Shown here: piece by piece, positions 52,576 through 61,811 of the stretch
How the letters are laid out: each line of letters opens with the position of its first letter
Numbering within the stretch: the first letter of the stretch is position 1
NCBI GenBank assembly: GCA_902364065.1
Contig: CABJCJ010000010.1
Location: 14,873 to 78,872, forward strand
DNA from: Veillonellaceae bacterium SB90
Lineage (GTDB): Bacteria > Bacillota > Negativicutes > Selenomonadales > Selenomonadaceae
DNA: 64,000 bases
Direction: 5' to 3'
The notes under the pieces: model-generated
Databases searched by the model: none
What the model was told of the DNA's origin: nothing
The model's input: only the letters and a program-made list of their open reading frames with translations
Made by a program: the position numbers and the translations under genes

Positions 52576-53939
52576 GCGTCCCTCCCTTCCATTGCGATGC
52601 GGGTCTTGCGGACAAAGCGGATGGCAATCCAGAAGGCAACGATGGCCAGCAGCAGGTAGAGCACCGTAAAGCCGATCATCGTGATCCAGACATCCGTACC
52701 CGTGAGATTCGGCGAAACGGCTTCAGCCGTTTTCTGCAGGCCAACGACAATCCAGGGCTGACGTCCGGCTTCCGCGATGTACCAGCCGACGGAGTTGGCG
52801 ATGTAAGGAAGCGGCAGCAGCCACGGCAGTACCTTGAGGAGCAGCGGGCAGGCCAGCGGACGCTTCTTCCAGGTGAGGTAGAGCGTGATGAGGCCTAAAA
52901 GGATCATGAGCCCGCCGATACCGATCATGAGGCGGAAGCTCCAGAAGAGGCCCTTCACATCCGGACGGTACTCGCCGGGGCCATACGTCGCGGCGTATTC
53001 CTGCTGCAGCTGATTGATGCCCTTGACGGCACCCGTCGGTGTATTGTAGAGCATGAAGGAGAAGGCGCCCGGTACGGTGATCTCCATGTTGTTCCTGTGG
53101 CTTTCCTCGTCGATGTCGGCGACGATAGCAAACGGAGCCGGATCAGCCGTTTCCCAGAGTGCCTCTACAGAGGAGAGTTTCATGGGGTTGGCCTGAGCGA
53201 GGTACTGGGCATGCATGTGGCCGCTGCCCATGGTGGCAAAGAGGCCGACGAGCATGTAGATGGCGCCGGCTTTGAGCGTCTGCGTGAAGGCGGCGCGGGA
53301 TACTTCGTCATGCAGCACCTTCCAGGCAGAGACGGCCAGTACGAGGAAGCCGGCCGTGGCGATGGCCGAGAAGAGCGTATGCGAGTATTCGCCGAGGATG
53401 TAGTGATTTGTCACGAGAGAAAAGAAATCCGTCATCTCGGCGCGGCCGTTGTTGAGGGTGTAGCCGACCGGATGCTGCATGAAGGAGTTGGCGACGAGAA
53501 TCCAGAAGGCAGACAGATTGCTCGCGAAGGCCACAATCCAAATGCAGATGCAGTGTGCCTTTTCTGAGAGTTTGTCCCAGCCGAAGATCCAGATGCCGAG
53601 GAACGTGGACTCGAGGAAGAAGGCGGTCAGGGCTTCGAGTGCCAGCGGGGCGCCGAAAATATCGCCCATGAAGCGGGAATATTCCGACCAATTCATGCCA
53701 AAATGAAATTCCTGTACGATACCGGTGACAACGCCCATCGAGAAATTGATGATGAAGAGCGTGCCGAAGAATTTCACGAGCTTGCGTGACGCGGCCTTCC
53801 ACTGGGGACGCTTCGTCCGCACGTAACACGTCTCGAGCAGGGCCACGAAAATCGAGAGCCCCAGTGTTACGGGGACGAAGAGGAAATGGTAGACGGTTGT
53901 GATGGCGAATTGCCATCGTGATAGGATCAGTGCTTCCAT
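52572..53939 (-). CDS. cydA: Cytochrome bd oxidase subunit I
   Basis: 455 residues, GGAGG seven bases before the ATG. Heme ligands are visible: His18 in TTVYHFLF for heme b595, the His in LGEYSHTLFSA and the Met in WSFRLMIGIGG for heme b558. The conserved GWYIAEAGRQPW follows. The Q loop is of the short type common in Firmicutes. It is the first gene of cydABDC and carries the quinol site. Confidence 0.97.
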   Translation of the reverse strand: MEALILSRWQFAITTVYHFLFVPVTLGLSIFVALLETCYVRTKRPQWKAASRKLVKFFGTLFIINFSMGVVTGIVQEFHFGMNWSEYSRFMGDIFGAPLALEALTAFFLESTFLGIWIFGWDKLSEKAHCICIWIVAFASNLSAFWILVANSFMQHPVGYTLNNGRAEMTDFFSLVTNHYILGEYSHTLFSAIATAGFLVLAVSAWKVLHDEVSRAAFTQTLKAGAIYMLVGLFATMGSGHMHAQYLAQANPMKLSSVEALWETADPAPFAIVADIDEESHRNNMEITVPGAFSFMLYNTPTGAVKGINQLQQEYAATYGPGEYRPDVKGLFWSFRLMIGIGGLMILLGLITLYLTWKKRPLACPLLLKVLPWLLPLPYIANSVGWYIAEAGRQPWIVVGLQKTAEAVSPNLTGTDVWITMIGFTVLYLLLAIVAFWIAIRFVRKTRIAMEGRDA

Positions 53940-53988
53940 TGAAATAGCCTCCTTTGATTATTTTGGGATGAATCAGGCTTATGTTTGT

Positions 53989-54017
53989 ATTATATCGCAA
54001 AAGTCAGACGGAAACAA
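53989..54017 (-). promoter_or_regulatory. Promoter of cydABDC
   Basis: On the minus strand TTGTTT (54017-54012), 17 bases and TATAAT (53994-53989) precede cydA by about 50 bases. The region to 54100 is AT-rich and could hold a Rex or Crp/Fnr site, but no clear box is seen. A divergent extended -10 (TGGTATAAT, 54097-54105) drives the ferredoxin-like gene. Confidence 0.65.
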
Positions 54018-54140
54018 TGGAAGCGGCAAGTAATTTTTAAAAGAAAACTATTATCGCTGATAAACACCATTTTTTCTGCAGTCAGCTATGCAGTTATGGT
54101 ATAATAGGGTTCAAAATGAAGGACAGGAGTCATAGAGAAA

Positions 54141-55010
54141 ATGCGAACGATTGATTTGAACCGCTGCCTCGTGCGCTATGCACAAGGGCAGTGCGATGCT
54201 TGTGAGGCCATCTGCCCGCAGGGAGCCGTTCATCAGCATGTGATAGATCCGAAGAAATGTGATGACTGCGGGCTTTGCCAGGCCGTTTGTCCCGCGGGGG
54301 CCATTGCGGGGACCGATGATTGTGCGGGGGCTCTTGCGAGGACCCGTCATCTGACTCGTCAGGTGCTCATGTGCCGCCGGGTGGAGGAGGCGGCACCTTC
54401 CTGCCTGGGCTTTCTGAACAGAAGGCTTCTCTGGTCGCTGACGCGCGAGCGTGAGCTCGCCATCGATATCTCGCGTTGCGAAACTTGCCGCCCGGCCGTT
54501 TTTCACTGGCTCGAGCAGGAGATTGCTGCTTGTCAGCAGGCCCTGGCAAAGGAGGGCCTGCCGCCCATTCGTCTCGTGAGGGTCCATCCGCGTGAACAGG
54601 CGCCGGCAGCCCCCGTCGTAGAACGCCGCAATTTTTTTCGCTCGCTTTTCCATTCGGCGACGGAAGGACTGCAGACCCTGGCTGAAGCACAGCAGACGAA
54701 GCTGTATGCCTTTGATTCCGCGCTCTGGATTGCCGCACAGGGCGGTGAACCTGGCGAACTCTTCCCGCAGCTCACGATTTCATCGGCCTGCAACACCTGC
54801 GGCCTCTGCACGGTGCTCTGCCCTGAGCGCGCTCTCTCGATGCGTCAGCCGGAGGGCATGCCGAAGACGCTGTACGTCTCGGCACTGGCCTGCAGCGGCT
54901 GCGGGCTCTGCGAGGCGAGCTGTCCGGTAAAAGCCATCACCTGCAAAAAAAACGGTGCAGATGTGCGATTGCCCGCCGATGGAGGCAGGGGAAAGCACAA
55001 TGTATGTTGA
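54141..55010 (+). CDS. Multi-cluster 4Fe-4S ferredoxin-like protein
   Basis: 289 residues. Two ferredoxin-type pairs sit at the ends: CDACEAICP and CDDCGLCQAVCP in the first 55 residues, and CNTCGLCTVLCP and CSGCGLCEASCP in the last 75, enough for about four 4Fe-4S clusters. The middle has additional Cys (LMCRRV, SCLGFL, CETC) and a disordered segment. No membrane or catalytic domain is present. It is divergent from cydA, so a role in electron transfer to a respiratory chain is possible, but no specific family is recognised. The C-terminus is Cys. Confidence 0.82.
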   Translation: MRTIDLNRCLVRYAQGQCDACEAICPQGAVHQHVIDPKKCDDCGLCQAVCPAGAIAGTDDCAGALARTRHLTRQVLMCRRVEEAAPSCLGFLNRRLLWSLTRERELAIDISRCETCRPAVFHWLEQEIAACQQALAKEGLPPIRLVRVHPREQAPAAPVVERRNFFRSLFHSATEGLQTLAEAQQTKLYAFDSALWIAAQGGEPGELFPQLTISSACNTCGLCTVLCPERALSMRQPEGMPKTLYVSALACSGCGLCEASCPVKAITCKKNGADVRLPADGGRGKHNVC

Positions 55011-55079
55011 ATACATAAAGCATATTCCATATAATAATGTAGGACAGCTTATTTCGGTATGGATGAAGGAAGTGGGATA

Positions 55080-55943
55080 TTGATTACGATAAATGGTGAG
55101 GCGAAAATCAACCTGACGCTTGACATCTTGGGCAAGCGCCCCGATGGCTACCATGAAGTCTCCATGGTCATGCAATCGGTGAGCCTTCATGATACGCTGC
55201 AACTGGAACGGATTCCAGAAGGCATTGAGCTCTTGATCGACGTGCCATGGCTCAAGGCTGACGACAAGAATCTCGCGTATCGCGCGGCGGCCCTGCTGCT
55301 TGCGCACAGCAGGGTACAGGGAGGTGTCCGGATCCATCTTACGAAGCGCATTCCAATGGCAGCGGGGCTGGCGGGCGGCAGCGCCGACGCGGCGGCTGTG
55401 CTGCGCGGCGTCAATGCGCTCTATGAGCTCGGGCTTTCCGTCGAAGAGCTCTGTGAGCTCGCCGGCAGGATTGGTTCGGACATCCCGTTCTGCGTGCGCG
55501 GCGGCACGATGCTGGCCACGGGGCGCGGCGAGGTCCTGAGGCGCCTGCCGCCTGTCCCTGCGTTTTGGGTCGTGCTCGCCAAGCCGCCGATTTCCGTATC
55601 GACGGCCTGGGCCTATCAGCATTACGATGCCGAGGGGGCCGCGCGCCATCCGGACAACGATGCCATGTGCCGGGCCCTTGCTGCAGGCAGCAGGGAGGAG
55701 CTTGCGCCGTTGTTGTGCAATGTCCTCGAAAGTGTTACTATAAAACAGTATCCTGTCATCGCCGCGTATAAGGAACAGATGATGCAGCAGGGTGCTCTGG
55801 CGAGTATGATGTCGGGCAGCGGGCCGACGGTCTTTGGCCTGCTGGAGACGAGAGAGGCGGCAGAACGGTTGGCCGCAGCGCTCAGAGAAAAGACTGATGC
55901 AGACGTGTTCGTCTGCCATACGACCCAGGAAGATTACGTTTAG
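55080..55943 (+). CDS. ispE: 4-diphosphocytidyl-2-C-methyl-D-erythritol kinase
   Basis: 287 residues from TTG 55080, nine bases after AAGGA; ATG 55059 is an alternative with a weaker site. GHMP kinase features are EAKINLTLDILGKRPDGYHEV at the start, the ATP loop PMAAGLAGGSADAAA near residue 93, and MMSGSGPTVFGL near residue 245. It phosphorylates CDP-ME in the MEP isoprenoid pathway, feeding undecaprenyl and quinone synthesis. TATAAT at 55030-55035 is a possible -10. Confidence 0.96.
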   Translation: MITINGEAKINLTLDILGKRPDGYHEVSMVMQSVSLHDTLQLERIPEGIELLIDVPWLKADDKNLAYRAAALLLAHSRVQGGVRIHLTKRIPMAAGLAGGSADAAAVLRGVNALYELGLSVEELCELAGRIGSDIPFCVRGGTMLATGRGEVLRRLPPVPAFWVVLAKPPISVSTAWAYQHYDAEGAARHPDNDAMCRALAAGSREELAPLLCNVLESVTIKQYPVIAAYKEQMMQQGALASMMSGSGPTVFGLLETREAAERLAAALREKTDADVFVCHTTQEDYV

Positions 55944-55959
55944 AATTGAGGGAACCATT

Positions 55960-56688
55960 ATGGATCAGAGATTAGCTCCGATTAAATTAGACAGCTATCA
56001 ACCGTTACGCGAAGTCGTCTGCGAGTCCTTGCGTGATGCCATCCGCAAGGGCATCCTGAAACCCGGTGAGCGCATCATGGAAATCAAGCTGGCCGAGGAA
56101 CTCGGTGTGAGCCGCACGCCTGTGCGCGAGGCCATCCGCAAGCTTGAGCTCGAGGGCTATGTGGTCATGATGCCGCGCCGCGGCACATACGTCGCCGATA
56201 TGTCCATCCGCGACATCAATGAGATCTTTGAGATCCGTACGGCGCTCGAATCGCTCTCGAACGGGCTGGCGGCCGAACACATCACCGAGGACGAGCTTGA
56301 GCATCTGCAGCGCCTGCTCGTCATCATCGGCGGTTACATCAAAGAAGGGGACATGGACAAGATTGTCGAAACGGATATCGAGTTCCACGATCTCCTCTAT
56401 CATGCGGCACGCAACAACCGCCTCGTCGGCATCATCTCGAATCTGCGCGATCAGCTCACGCGTTTCCGCACGCTCTCGATGTCGTATCCCGGCCGCCTCG
56501 AGGCCACGCTCGACGAGCACCGGGCCATCGTGGAAGCGATTGCCAATGGCGATGACCGTGCAGCCCGCAAGGCTGCCGAGCACCATATGGAGAATTCGGA
56601 GAAGACCCTGCTGAAGGCCATGGACGCCCAGAAGAAGCAGCAGGAAGCCCTTGCAGCCAAGAAGAGAGCGCATGCGGGCCGCAAGTAA
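55960..56688 (+). CDS. GntR-family regulator with FCD domain
   Basis: 242 residues from ATG 55960, with GAGGGA six bases upstream. The winged helix (LREVVCESLRDAIRKGILKPGERIMEIKLAEELGVSRTPVREAIRKLELEGYV) spans about residues 15-70. The FCD helical ligand domain follows, with metal-binding-type residues in EFHDLLYHAARN and DEHRAIVEAI. It has a Lys/Ala-rich tail. It lies 16 bases after ispE and 67 before glmU; its effector is not evident. Confidence 0.92.
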   Translation: MDQRLAPIKLDSYQPLREVVCESLRDAIRKGILKPGERIMEIKLAEELGVSRTPVREAIRKLELEGYVVMMPRRGTYVADMSIRDINEIFEIRTALESLSNGLAAEHITEDELEHLQRLLVIIGGYIKEGDMDKIVETDIEFHDLLYHAARNNRLVGIISNLRDQLTRFRTLSMSYPGRLEATLDEHRAIVEAIANGDDRAARKAAEHHMENSEKTLLKAMDAQKKQQEALAAKKRAHAGRK

Positions 56689-56755
56689 TCCTGCGGACAA
56701 GACGTGTGCGTCAAGGCATAACCAAACATTATTTTAGATAGGAGTCGTTTGAAAC

Positions 56756-58123
56756 ATGTCAGATTTAGTAACGGTAATCCTCGCGGCCGGTAAGGGTACG
56801 CGCATGAAATCGAAGCTGCCGAAAGTCCTGCACAAGGCCGGCGGCAAGACGATGCTGCAGCATGTCATCGATGCAGCCAAGGCGGCCGGTGCCAGGCGCA
56901 ATATCGTCGTGACGGGCTTTGGCGGCGACGAAGTGCGCGCAGCCATCGGCGACCAGGCGGAATTCGTCACGCAGACGGAGCAGCTCGGCACGGGCCATGC
57001 CGTCCTGCAGACGGCAGACCTCCTGAAGGATGAGCAGGGCACGGTCATGGTCCTCTGCGGCGATACGCCGCTTCTGACTGGGGCGCTGCTCAAGAAGCTC
57101 TATGAAGAACATGTCGCAGCCGGTGCCAAGGCGACGGTGCTGACGGCCATCATGCCCGATGCCACGGGCTATGGCCGCATCATCCGTTCGGCAGACGGCT
57201 CGGTCGAGAAAATCGTCGAGCACAAGGACGCGACGGAAGAGGAGCGCCAGGTGAAGGAAGTCAATTCCGGCATTTACTGCTTTGCCGCCCGCGACCTCTT
57301 TAAAGCACTCTCGCACGTCACGAACGACAATGCACAGGGTGAGTATTACCTGCCGGATGTGCTGGAGATCCTCAAGAAGAAGGGCGAGAAGATCTGGGCC
57401 GTCGCTGCCGATGATTATGAGGATACGCTCGGCATCAATTCGCGCCAGCAGCTCGCAGGTGCCGAAAAGATCCTGCGCCGCCGCAAGAATGAGGAGCTCA
57501 TGGCAGCGGGCGTCACGATCATGGACCCCGATACGACGTATGTTGATGACGATGTCGTCGTCGGCCGCGACACGATCCTCTATCCGGGGACCTGGCTCGA
57601 GCACGGCACGGTCATCGGTGAGGAATGCGAGCTCGGCCCGAATGTCCGCTTCCAGGACGTCAAATGCGGCAACCGCGTGACGGGGCAGTTCGTCTACGCG
57701 CACGAGTGCCAGATTGATGATGATGTCAAGCTCGGCCAGTTCGTCCATCTGCGCCCGAATACGCATCTCTTTGAGGGCGTCAAGATCGACAACTTCATCG
57801 AGGTCAAGAACTCAAACATCGGCAAGGGCTCGAAACTGCCGCATCTCTCCTACATCGGCGACTGCGACATGGGCGAGAATGTCAACATGGGCTGCGGCAC
57901 GATCACGGTCAATTACGACGGCAAGATCAAGCACCGCACGAAGATTGGCGACAATGTCTTCGTCGGCTGCAACTCGAATCTCGTCGCACCGGTGACGCTT
58001 GAAGACGGTGCCTACATCGCGGCGGGCTCCACGATCACGAAGACGGCACCGGGCGGCAAGCTGACGATTGCCCGCGCCCGCCAGACCACGATCGAGAGAT
58101 GGAGTGACAAGCGCGATCAGTGA
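56756..58123 (+). CDS. glmU: Bifunctional GlmU (GlcN-1-P acetyltransferase / GlcNAc-1-P uridyltransferase)
   Basis: 455 residues of full length. The pyrophosphorylase domain opens with VTVILAAGKGTRMKSKLPKVLH and has LCGDTPLL and NSGIYCF. The C-terminal left-handed beta-helix hexapeptide repeats start near residue 255, with the acetyl-CoA region GAYIAAGSTITK near residue 420. It makes UDP-GlcNAc from GlcN-1-P, acting downstream of GlmS in the same pathway. AGGAG lies 11 bases before the ATG. Confidence 0.97.
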   Translation: MSDLVTVILAAGKGTRMKSKLPKVLHKAGGKTMLQHVIDAAKAAGARRNIVVTGFGGDEVRAAIGDQAEFVTQTEQLGTGHAVLQTADLLKDEQGTVMVLCGDTPLLTGALLKKLYEEHVAAGAKATVLTAIMPDATGYGRIIRSADGSVEKIVEHKDATEEERQVKEVNSGIYCFAARDLFKALSHVTNDNAQGEYYLPDVLEILKKKGEKIWAVAADDYEDTLGINSRQQLAGAEKILRRRKNEELMAAGVTIMDPDTTYVDDDVVVGRDTILYPGTWLEHGTVIGEECELGPNVRFQDVKCGNRVTGQFVYAHECQIDDDVKLGQFVHLRPNTHLFEGVKIDNFIEVKNSNIGKGSKLPHLSYIGDCDMGENVNMGCGTITVNYDGKIKHRTKIGDNVFVGCNSNLVAPVTLEDGAYIAAGSTITKTAPGGKLTIARARQTTIERWSDKRDQ

Positions 58124-58224
58124 GAATCCGCGAGAACCTGTGAGATAACGGGGCAGGAAGACGCGCAGGGAAAAAAGAAATGGGCAAATTTCAAGTCCAT
58201 ATGTCCTTTTTTGTCCAATCGTGT

Positions 58225-58230
58225 TATACT
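58225..58230 (+). promoter_or_regulatory. -10 element of prs promoter
   Basis: TGTTATACT (58222-58230) gives an extended -10 in the 187-base glmU-prs gap. No convincing -35 or riboswitch is seen in the rest of the gap. Confidence 0.45.
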
Positions 58231-58310
58231 GATAAAAGAAGGAAGGCAGGTTCCAGCCTGCTCTTCCGGCAGAGAGATGTACATGTAAGGATTTGGAGGT
58301 TTTTTACAAA

Positions 58311-59258
58311 ATGGCTTTAGACACTGGAAACTTATGCATCCTGACCGGTAACGCAAACCCGGATCTGGCGAAGAAGATTGCCGATCACATTGGCGTGAAC
58401 CTCTGCGATGCATATGTCGGTCATTTCAACAACGGTGAGACGCAGGTCATGATCAGTGAGAGCATCCGCGGCAAGGATATCTTCATCATCCAGCCGACGT
58501 CTTATCCAGTCAATGATAACCTCATGGAGCTGCTCATCATGGCAGATGCCTGCAAGCGCGCTTCGGCACACAGCATCACGGCTGTCGTCCCGTATTATGC
58601 CTATGCTCGTCAGGATCGCAAGACGCGCGGCCGTGAGCCGATTTCCGCAAAGCTCGTGGCAAATCTCATGACCACGGCTGGTGTAACTCGTGTCGTAACG
58701 GTTGACCTCCATGCCGGTCAGATCCAGGGCTTCTTTGATATCCCTGTCGATCATCTGGCTGCTGCCCCGGTCATTGCGAACTATTTCCGTACGCAGAAGC
58801 TCGAAGATGTCGTCGTTGTCTCGCCGGATCTCGGCGGTGTAACGCGTGCGCGCATCCTCGCCGATCACCTGCAGGCACCGATCGCCATCATCGAGAAGCG
58901 CCGTCCGCGTCCGGGCTGCGCTGAGGTCATGAACCTCATCGGCGATGTCGAGGGCAAGACTGCCATCATCATCGATGATATCGTCGATACGGCCGGCTCC
59001 CTCTGCGAAGGCGCCCGCGCACTCGAGAAACGCGGTGCCAAGCGCATCTTCGCTTCCTGCTCCCATGCCATCCTGTCCGATCCGGCAGTCCAGCGCATCA
59101 ACGAGTCTCCAATTGAGAAGCTCGTCATCACGGATACGATTCCGCTGCCGCCAGAGAAGCAGTCCGACAAGATCGTCGTCCTCTCGCTGGCTGATGCCCT
59201 AGGCGATGTCATCATGCGCATCCAGAGCCATCGTTCGGTCAGCCAGCTCTTCCGCTGA
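58311..59258 (+). CDS. prs: Ribose-phosphate pyrophosphokinase (PRPP synthetase)
   Basis: 315 residues from ATG 58311 (GGAGG 11 bases upstream). Landmarks are YYAYARQDRKTRGREPISAK near residue 97, VDLHAGQIQGFF near residue 130 (PRPP synthetase signature) and the PRPP loop IIDDIVDTAGS near residue 220. It makes PRPP from ribose-5-phosphate for nucleotide, histidine and NAD synthesis. It follows glmU, an arrangement common in Firmicutes. Confidence 0.97.
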   Translation: MALDTGNLCILTGNANPDLAKKIADHIGVNLCDAYVGHFNNGETQVMISESIRGKDIFIIQPTSYPVNDNLMELLIMADACKRASAHSITAVVPYYAYARQDRKTRGREPISAKLVANLMTTAGVTRVVTVDLHAGQIQGFFDIPVDHLAAAPVIANYFRTQKLEDVVVVSPDLGGVTRARILADHLQAPIAIIEKRRPRPGCAEVMNLIGDVEGKTAIIIDDIVDTAGSLCEGARALEKRGAKRIFASCSHAILSDPAVQRINESPIEKLVITDTIPLPPEKQSDKIVVLSLADALGDVIMRIQSHRSVSQLFR

Positions 59259-59278
59259 TTTTCGGAAGCGCAGGCAAT

Positions 59279-59310
59279 GGATCCCGGCCCGTGTGGCCGG
59301 GATTTTTCTA
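59279..59310 (+). terminator. Terminator after prs
   Basis: ATCCCGGCC pairs with GGCCGGGAT, followed by TTTTTC. Confidence 0.88.
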
Positions 59311-59377
59311 TCTCAGGACGTGTTTTGGACGTGTTCCCTGGCCGGAGGTCCCGGTATTGCGAGGTTTATAGATTGCT

Positions 59378-60061
59378 ATGGCAGAAAAGAATGCGACGGA
59401 CCTCTTTATCCGTCATTTTGATTTTTGGCCGCATCTGAGCGACCAGGAGAAGGCCCTTCTGAACGAGCATACACATGCCGTCCATTACGAGGCGGGCACA
59501 CAGGTGCACCGCGGGCCATTTGACTGCATCGGCGTGCTGCTCGTCAAGAAGGGGCAGCTGCGCGTCTACACGCTGTCGGAGGATGGGCGCGATGTGACGC
59601 TTTACCGCCTGTTTGCCGACGACATCGGCATCTTGTCGGCAGCCTGTACGCTCGATGCCGTGACGTTCGATGTCTACATCGATGCCGAGGAGGATACGGA
59701 TGTGCTGCTCACGGATGCCGCCTCGTTCCGCCGCCTGGCTGACAACAACATCTACGTGCGCTGCTATGGCTACGAGATGGCAGCCGGCCGCCTGTCGGAG
59801 ATGCTGTTCAAGATGCAGCAGGTGCTGTTCCTCTCGGCTGACCGCCGCTTTGCAATCTTTTTGCTCGAGGAGTGCGAGAAGACGAAGCAGGATGAGATTC
59901 ATCTGACGCATGAGCAGATGGCGCGCTACATGGGCACGGCGCGTGAGGTCGTGAGCCGTCTCGTCAAGTATTTCGGCCAGGAAGGCTGGGTGCAGTCGGC
60001 GCGCGGCAGGCTGCGCATCCTCAACAAAGAAGCGCTGAAGAAGCTCGCAGGAGAATATTGA
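59378..60061 (+). CDS. Crp/Fnr-family transcriptional regulator
   Basis: 227 residues. A cyclic-nucleotide-binding-like beta-roll spans about residues 20-120 (EAGTQVHRGPFDCIGVLLVKKGQLRVYTLSEDGRDVTLYRL), then a dimer helix and a winged helix with HLTHEQMARYMGTAREVVSRLVKYF near residue 175. It has a lone Cys at about 50 and no N-terminal FeS Cys set, so it is not an Fnr-type cluster sensor. This branch of the family often controls anaerobic or oxidative responses; the effector is unknown. It is convergent with trxA. Confidence 0.93.
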   Translation: MAEKNATDLFIRHFDFWPHLSDQEKALLNEHTHAVHYEAGTQVHRGPFDCIGVLLVKKGQLRVYTLSEDGRDVTLYRLFADDIGILSAACTLDAVTFDVYIDAEEDTDVLLTDAASFRRLADNNIYVRCYGYEMAAGRLSEMLFKMQQVLFLSADRRFAIFLLEECEKTKQDEIHLTHEQMARYMGTAREVVSRLVKYFGQEGWVQSARGRLRILNKEALKKLAGEY

Positions 60062-60065
60062 CAGA

Positions 60066-60116
60066 TAAAAGAGCCGCCCCGCAGCACGATATGTGCAGGG
60101 GACGGCTCTTTTCTGT
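60066..60116. terminator. Bidirectional terminator between crp-like gene and trxA
   Basis: AAAAGAGCCG and CCC...GCAC pair with GTGC...GGG and CGGCTCTTTT, with T runs in both directions. Confidence 0.88.
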
Positions 60117-60152
60117 GACAGGAGTATGGGAATGTGTACGGGAATGGGGATT

Positions 60153-60461
60153 TCAGCTTAGCAGAGACTCTACCTTTTCCTTCGGGATGAGTCCGACAGA
60201 TTCATTGACTTTCTGGCCGTTGCGGAAAACGAGCAGCGTCGGGATGCTCATGATGTCGAACTGCTGCGCGAGTTCCGGCTGTTCGTCGACGTTGATCTTG
60301 CCGACTTTGACTTCCGGGCGTTCTTCGGCAACCTGATCGACGATTGGGGAGAGCATGCGGCAGGGACCGCACCAGGTAGCCCAGAAATCGACGAGTACCG
60401 TGCCGCTGGCCTTCAGGACCTCGGCTTCGAAATTCTCTTTGGTGATGACGATGGCAGACAT
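60153..60461 (-). CDS. trxA: Thioredoxin
   Basis: 102 residues from ATG 60461 (GGAGG seven bases upstream); the longer reading to 60587 adds a non-thioredoxin extension through the promoter. The active site is FWATWCGPCRM (residues about 26-36), and the cis-Pro loop is SIPTLL. It is the general cytoplasmic disulfide reductase, fitting an anaerobe with desulfoferrodoxin nearby. A possible -10 TATACT lies on the minus strand at 60552-60547. Confidence 0.96.
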   Translation of the reverse strand: MSAIVITKENFEAEVLKASGTVLVDFWATWCGPCRMLSPIVDQVAEERPEVKVGKINVDEQPELAQQFDIMSIPTLLVFRNGQKVNESVGLIPKEKVESLLS

Positions 60462-60783
60462 GATAAAACCTCCTATGGCTTCGATATGAAAATCGTATTG
60501 CAAGCGCTGCGCTGGAGAAAAGCGGTGCTTTGTTATCGTTGCTTTTAGTATAGTCGGAAGAACGGAGGTTTTCTGTGATTTACTCACATTTCCGCGGGAG
60601 GAAGGCCGGATGCACTTTTTTTCGCGTTGTTTAAGTCCTGTTTACCTTGGTTTGCTATACTCGGGCCATAAACAGAAGGTTGAGAGCCGCATGATTCCTG
60701 TAAATTTCCATGCATAGCCCTTGGAGCTGTGCTATAATGGGACATGCTGCAACAAAGAAAACAAACCGTAGGGGGAGAAAAAC
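60462..60783. other. Divergent promoter region between trxA and uppP
   Basis: No gene is seen in this 322-base gap. It holds the trxA leader and promoter (about 60547-60575, minus strand) and, for uppP, an extended -10 TGCTATAAT at 60730-60738 on the plus strand. Another TATACT (near 60655) has no visible partner. No riboswitch or clear operator was recognised. Confidence 0.55.
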
Positions 60784-61632
60784 GTGGATTTAAGTATTGC
60801 CGATTTGCTCAAAACCATCATTCTGGGCATCGTCGAGGGCCTGACGGAATGGCTGCCGGTATCGAGTACGGGTCATATGATCCTGGTTGATGAGTTCATC
60901 AAGCTCAATGTCACAAAACAGTTCATGGACATGTTCCTTGTGGTCATCCAGCTCGGCGCCATCATGGCCGTCGTCGTGCTGAGCTTCGAGAAACTCAACC
61001 CGTTCTCGTCCTGGAAGACGCGTCAGGAAAAGCGGGATACCGTACAGCTTTGGATGAAGGTCATCGTAGCCTGCATCCCGGCGGCCGTCATCGGCCTGCT
61101 CTTCAACAAGTACATGGAAGAGCATTTCATGACGGCTCTCGTCGTGGCGACGACGCTGATTTTCTACGGCATCATGTTCATCATCGTCGAGAATTACAAC
61201 AAGCATCGCCGTCCGCGCATCACGGATCTGCGCCGCCTCGACTACAAGACGGCACTCATCATCGGCCTCTTCCAGGTGCTCTCGCTGGTGCCTGGCACGA
61301 GCCGGTCCGGTGCGACGATCCTCGGCGGCCTGCTCTTCGGCACGAGCCGCACGGTGGCTGCCGAGTTCACGTTTTTCCTGGCGATCCCCGTCATGTTCGG
61401 CGCCAGCGCGCTCAAGATGGTCAAGTTCGGCTTCCACTATACGGGCGCTGAGATCGTCATCATGGTCGTGGGCATGGTCACGGCATTCATCGTCTCCGTC
61501 TTGTCCATCAAGTTCCTGATGCGCTATATCAAGACGAATGACTTCAAGGCGTTCGGCTGGTACCGCATCGCACTCGGCATCGTCGTGCTCGCTTACCTGT
61601 TCTTGGTTGGCGATCCGACGGCCAACGACTGA
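60784..61632 (+). CDS. uppP: Undecaprenyl-diphosphatase
   Basis: 282 residues from GTG 60784 (GGGGGAG eight bases upstream). Eight or so membrane helices; catalytic motifs are [14 protein letters not shown] (residues about 18-31) and [10 protein letters not shown] near residue 174. It dephosphorylates undecaprenyl pyrophosphate, recycling the lipid carrier for peptidoglycan and LPS; loss or gain alters bacitracin sensitivity in other bacteria. A strong terminator follows. Confidence 0.97.
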   Translation: MDLSIADLLKTIILGIVEGLTEWLPVSSTGHMILVDEFIKLNVTKQFMDMFLVVIQLGAIMAVVVLSFEKLNPFSSWKTRQEKRDTVQLWMKVIVACIPAAVIGLLFNKYMEEHFMTALVVATTLIFYGIMFIIVENYNKHRRPRITDLRRLDYKTALIIGLFQVLSLVPGTSRSGATILGGLLFGTSRTVAAEFTFFLAIPVMFGASALKMVKFGFHYTGAEIVIMVVGMVTAFIVSVLSIKFLMRYIKTNDFKAFGWYRIALGIVVLAYLFLVGDPTAND

Positions 61633-61649
61633 TTTTCATCGGCTTTCAG

Positions 61650-61687
61650 GCTGCTGCACAGGCATTTGCTGTGCAGCAGTTTTTTCA
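61650..61687 (+). terminator. Terminator after uppP
   Basis: CTGCTGCACAG pairs with CTGTGCAGCAG around GCATTTG, followed by TTTTTT. Confidence 0.92.
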
Positions 61688-61811
61688 TTATGGAAGCAAG
61701 GGCCTTTGTGACCTGGGTCTTGGTGCTGACAGTATGGCTTCGATGTGATAAACTTATTGGTACAATGTTTGTTGACGTTTTGTTTCATAATAATAGAAAG
61801 AGGATCATTGC

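Noticed and set aside
58190..58215. Shared ATGTCCTTTT between the prs and acid phosphatase upstream regions as a regulon motif
   Set aside because: Only two short AT-rich matches with different spacing to the -10; this is likely chance.
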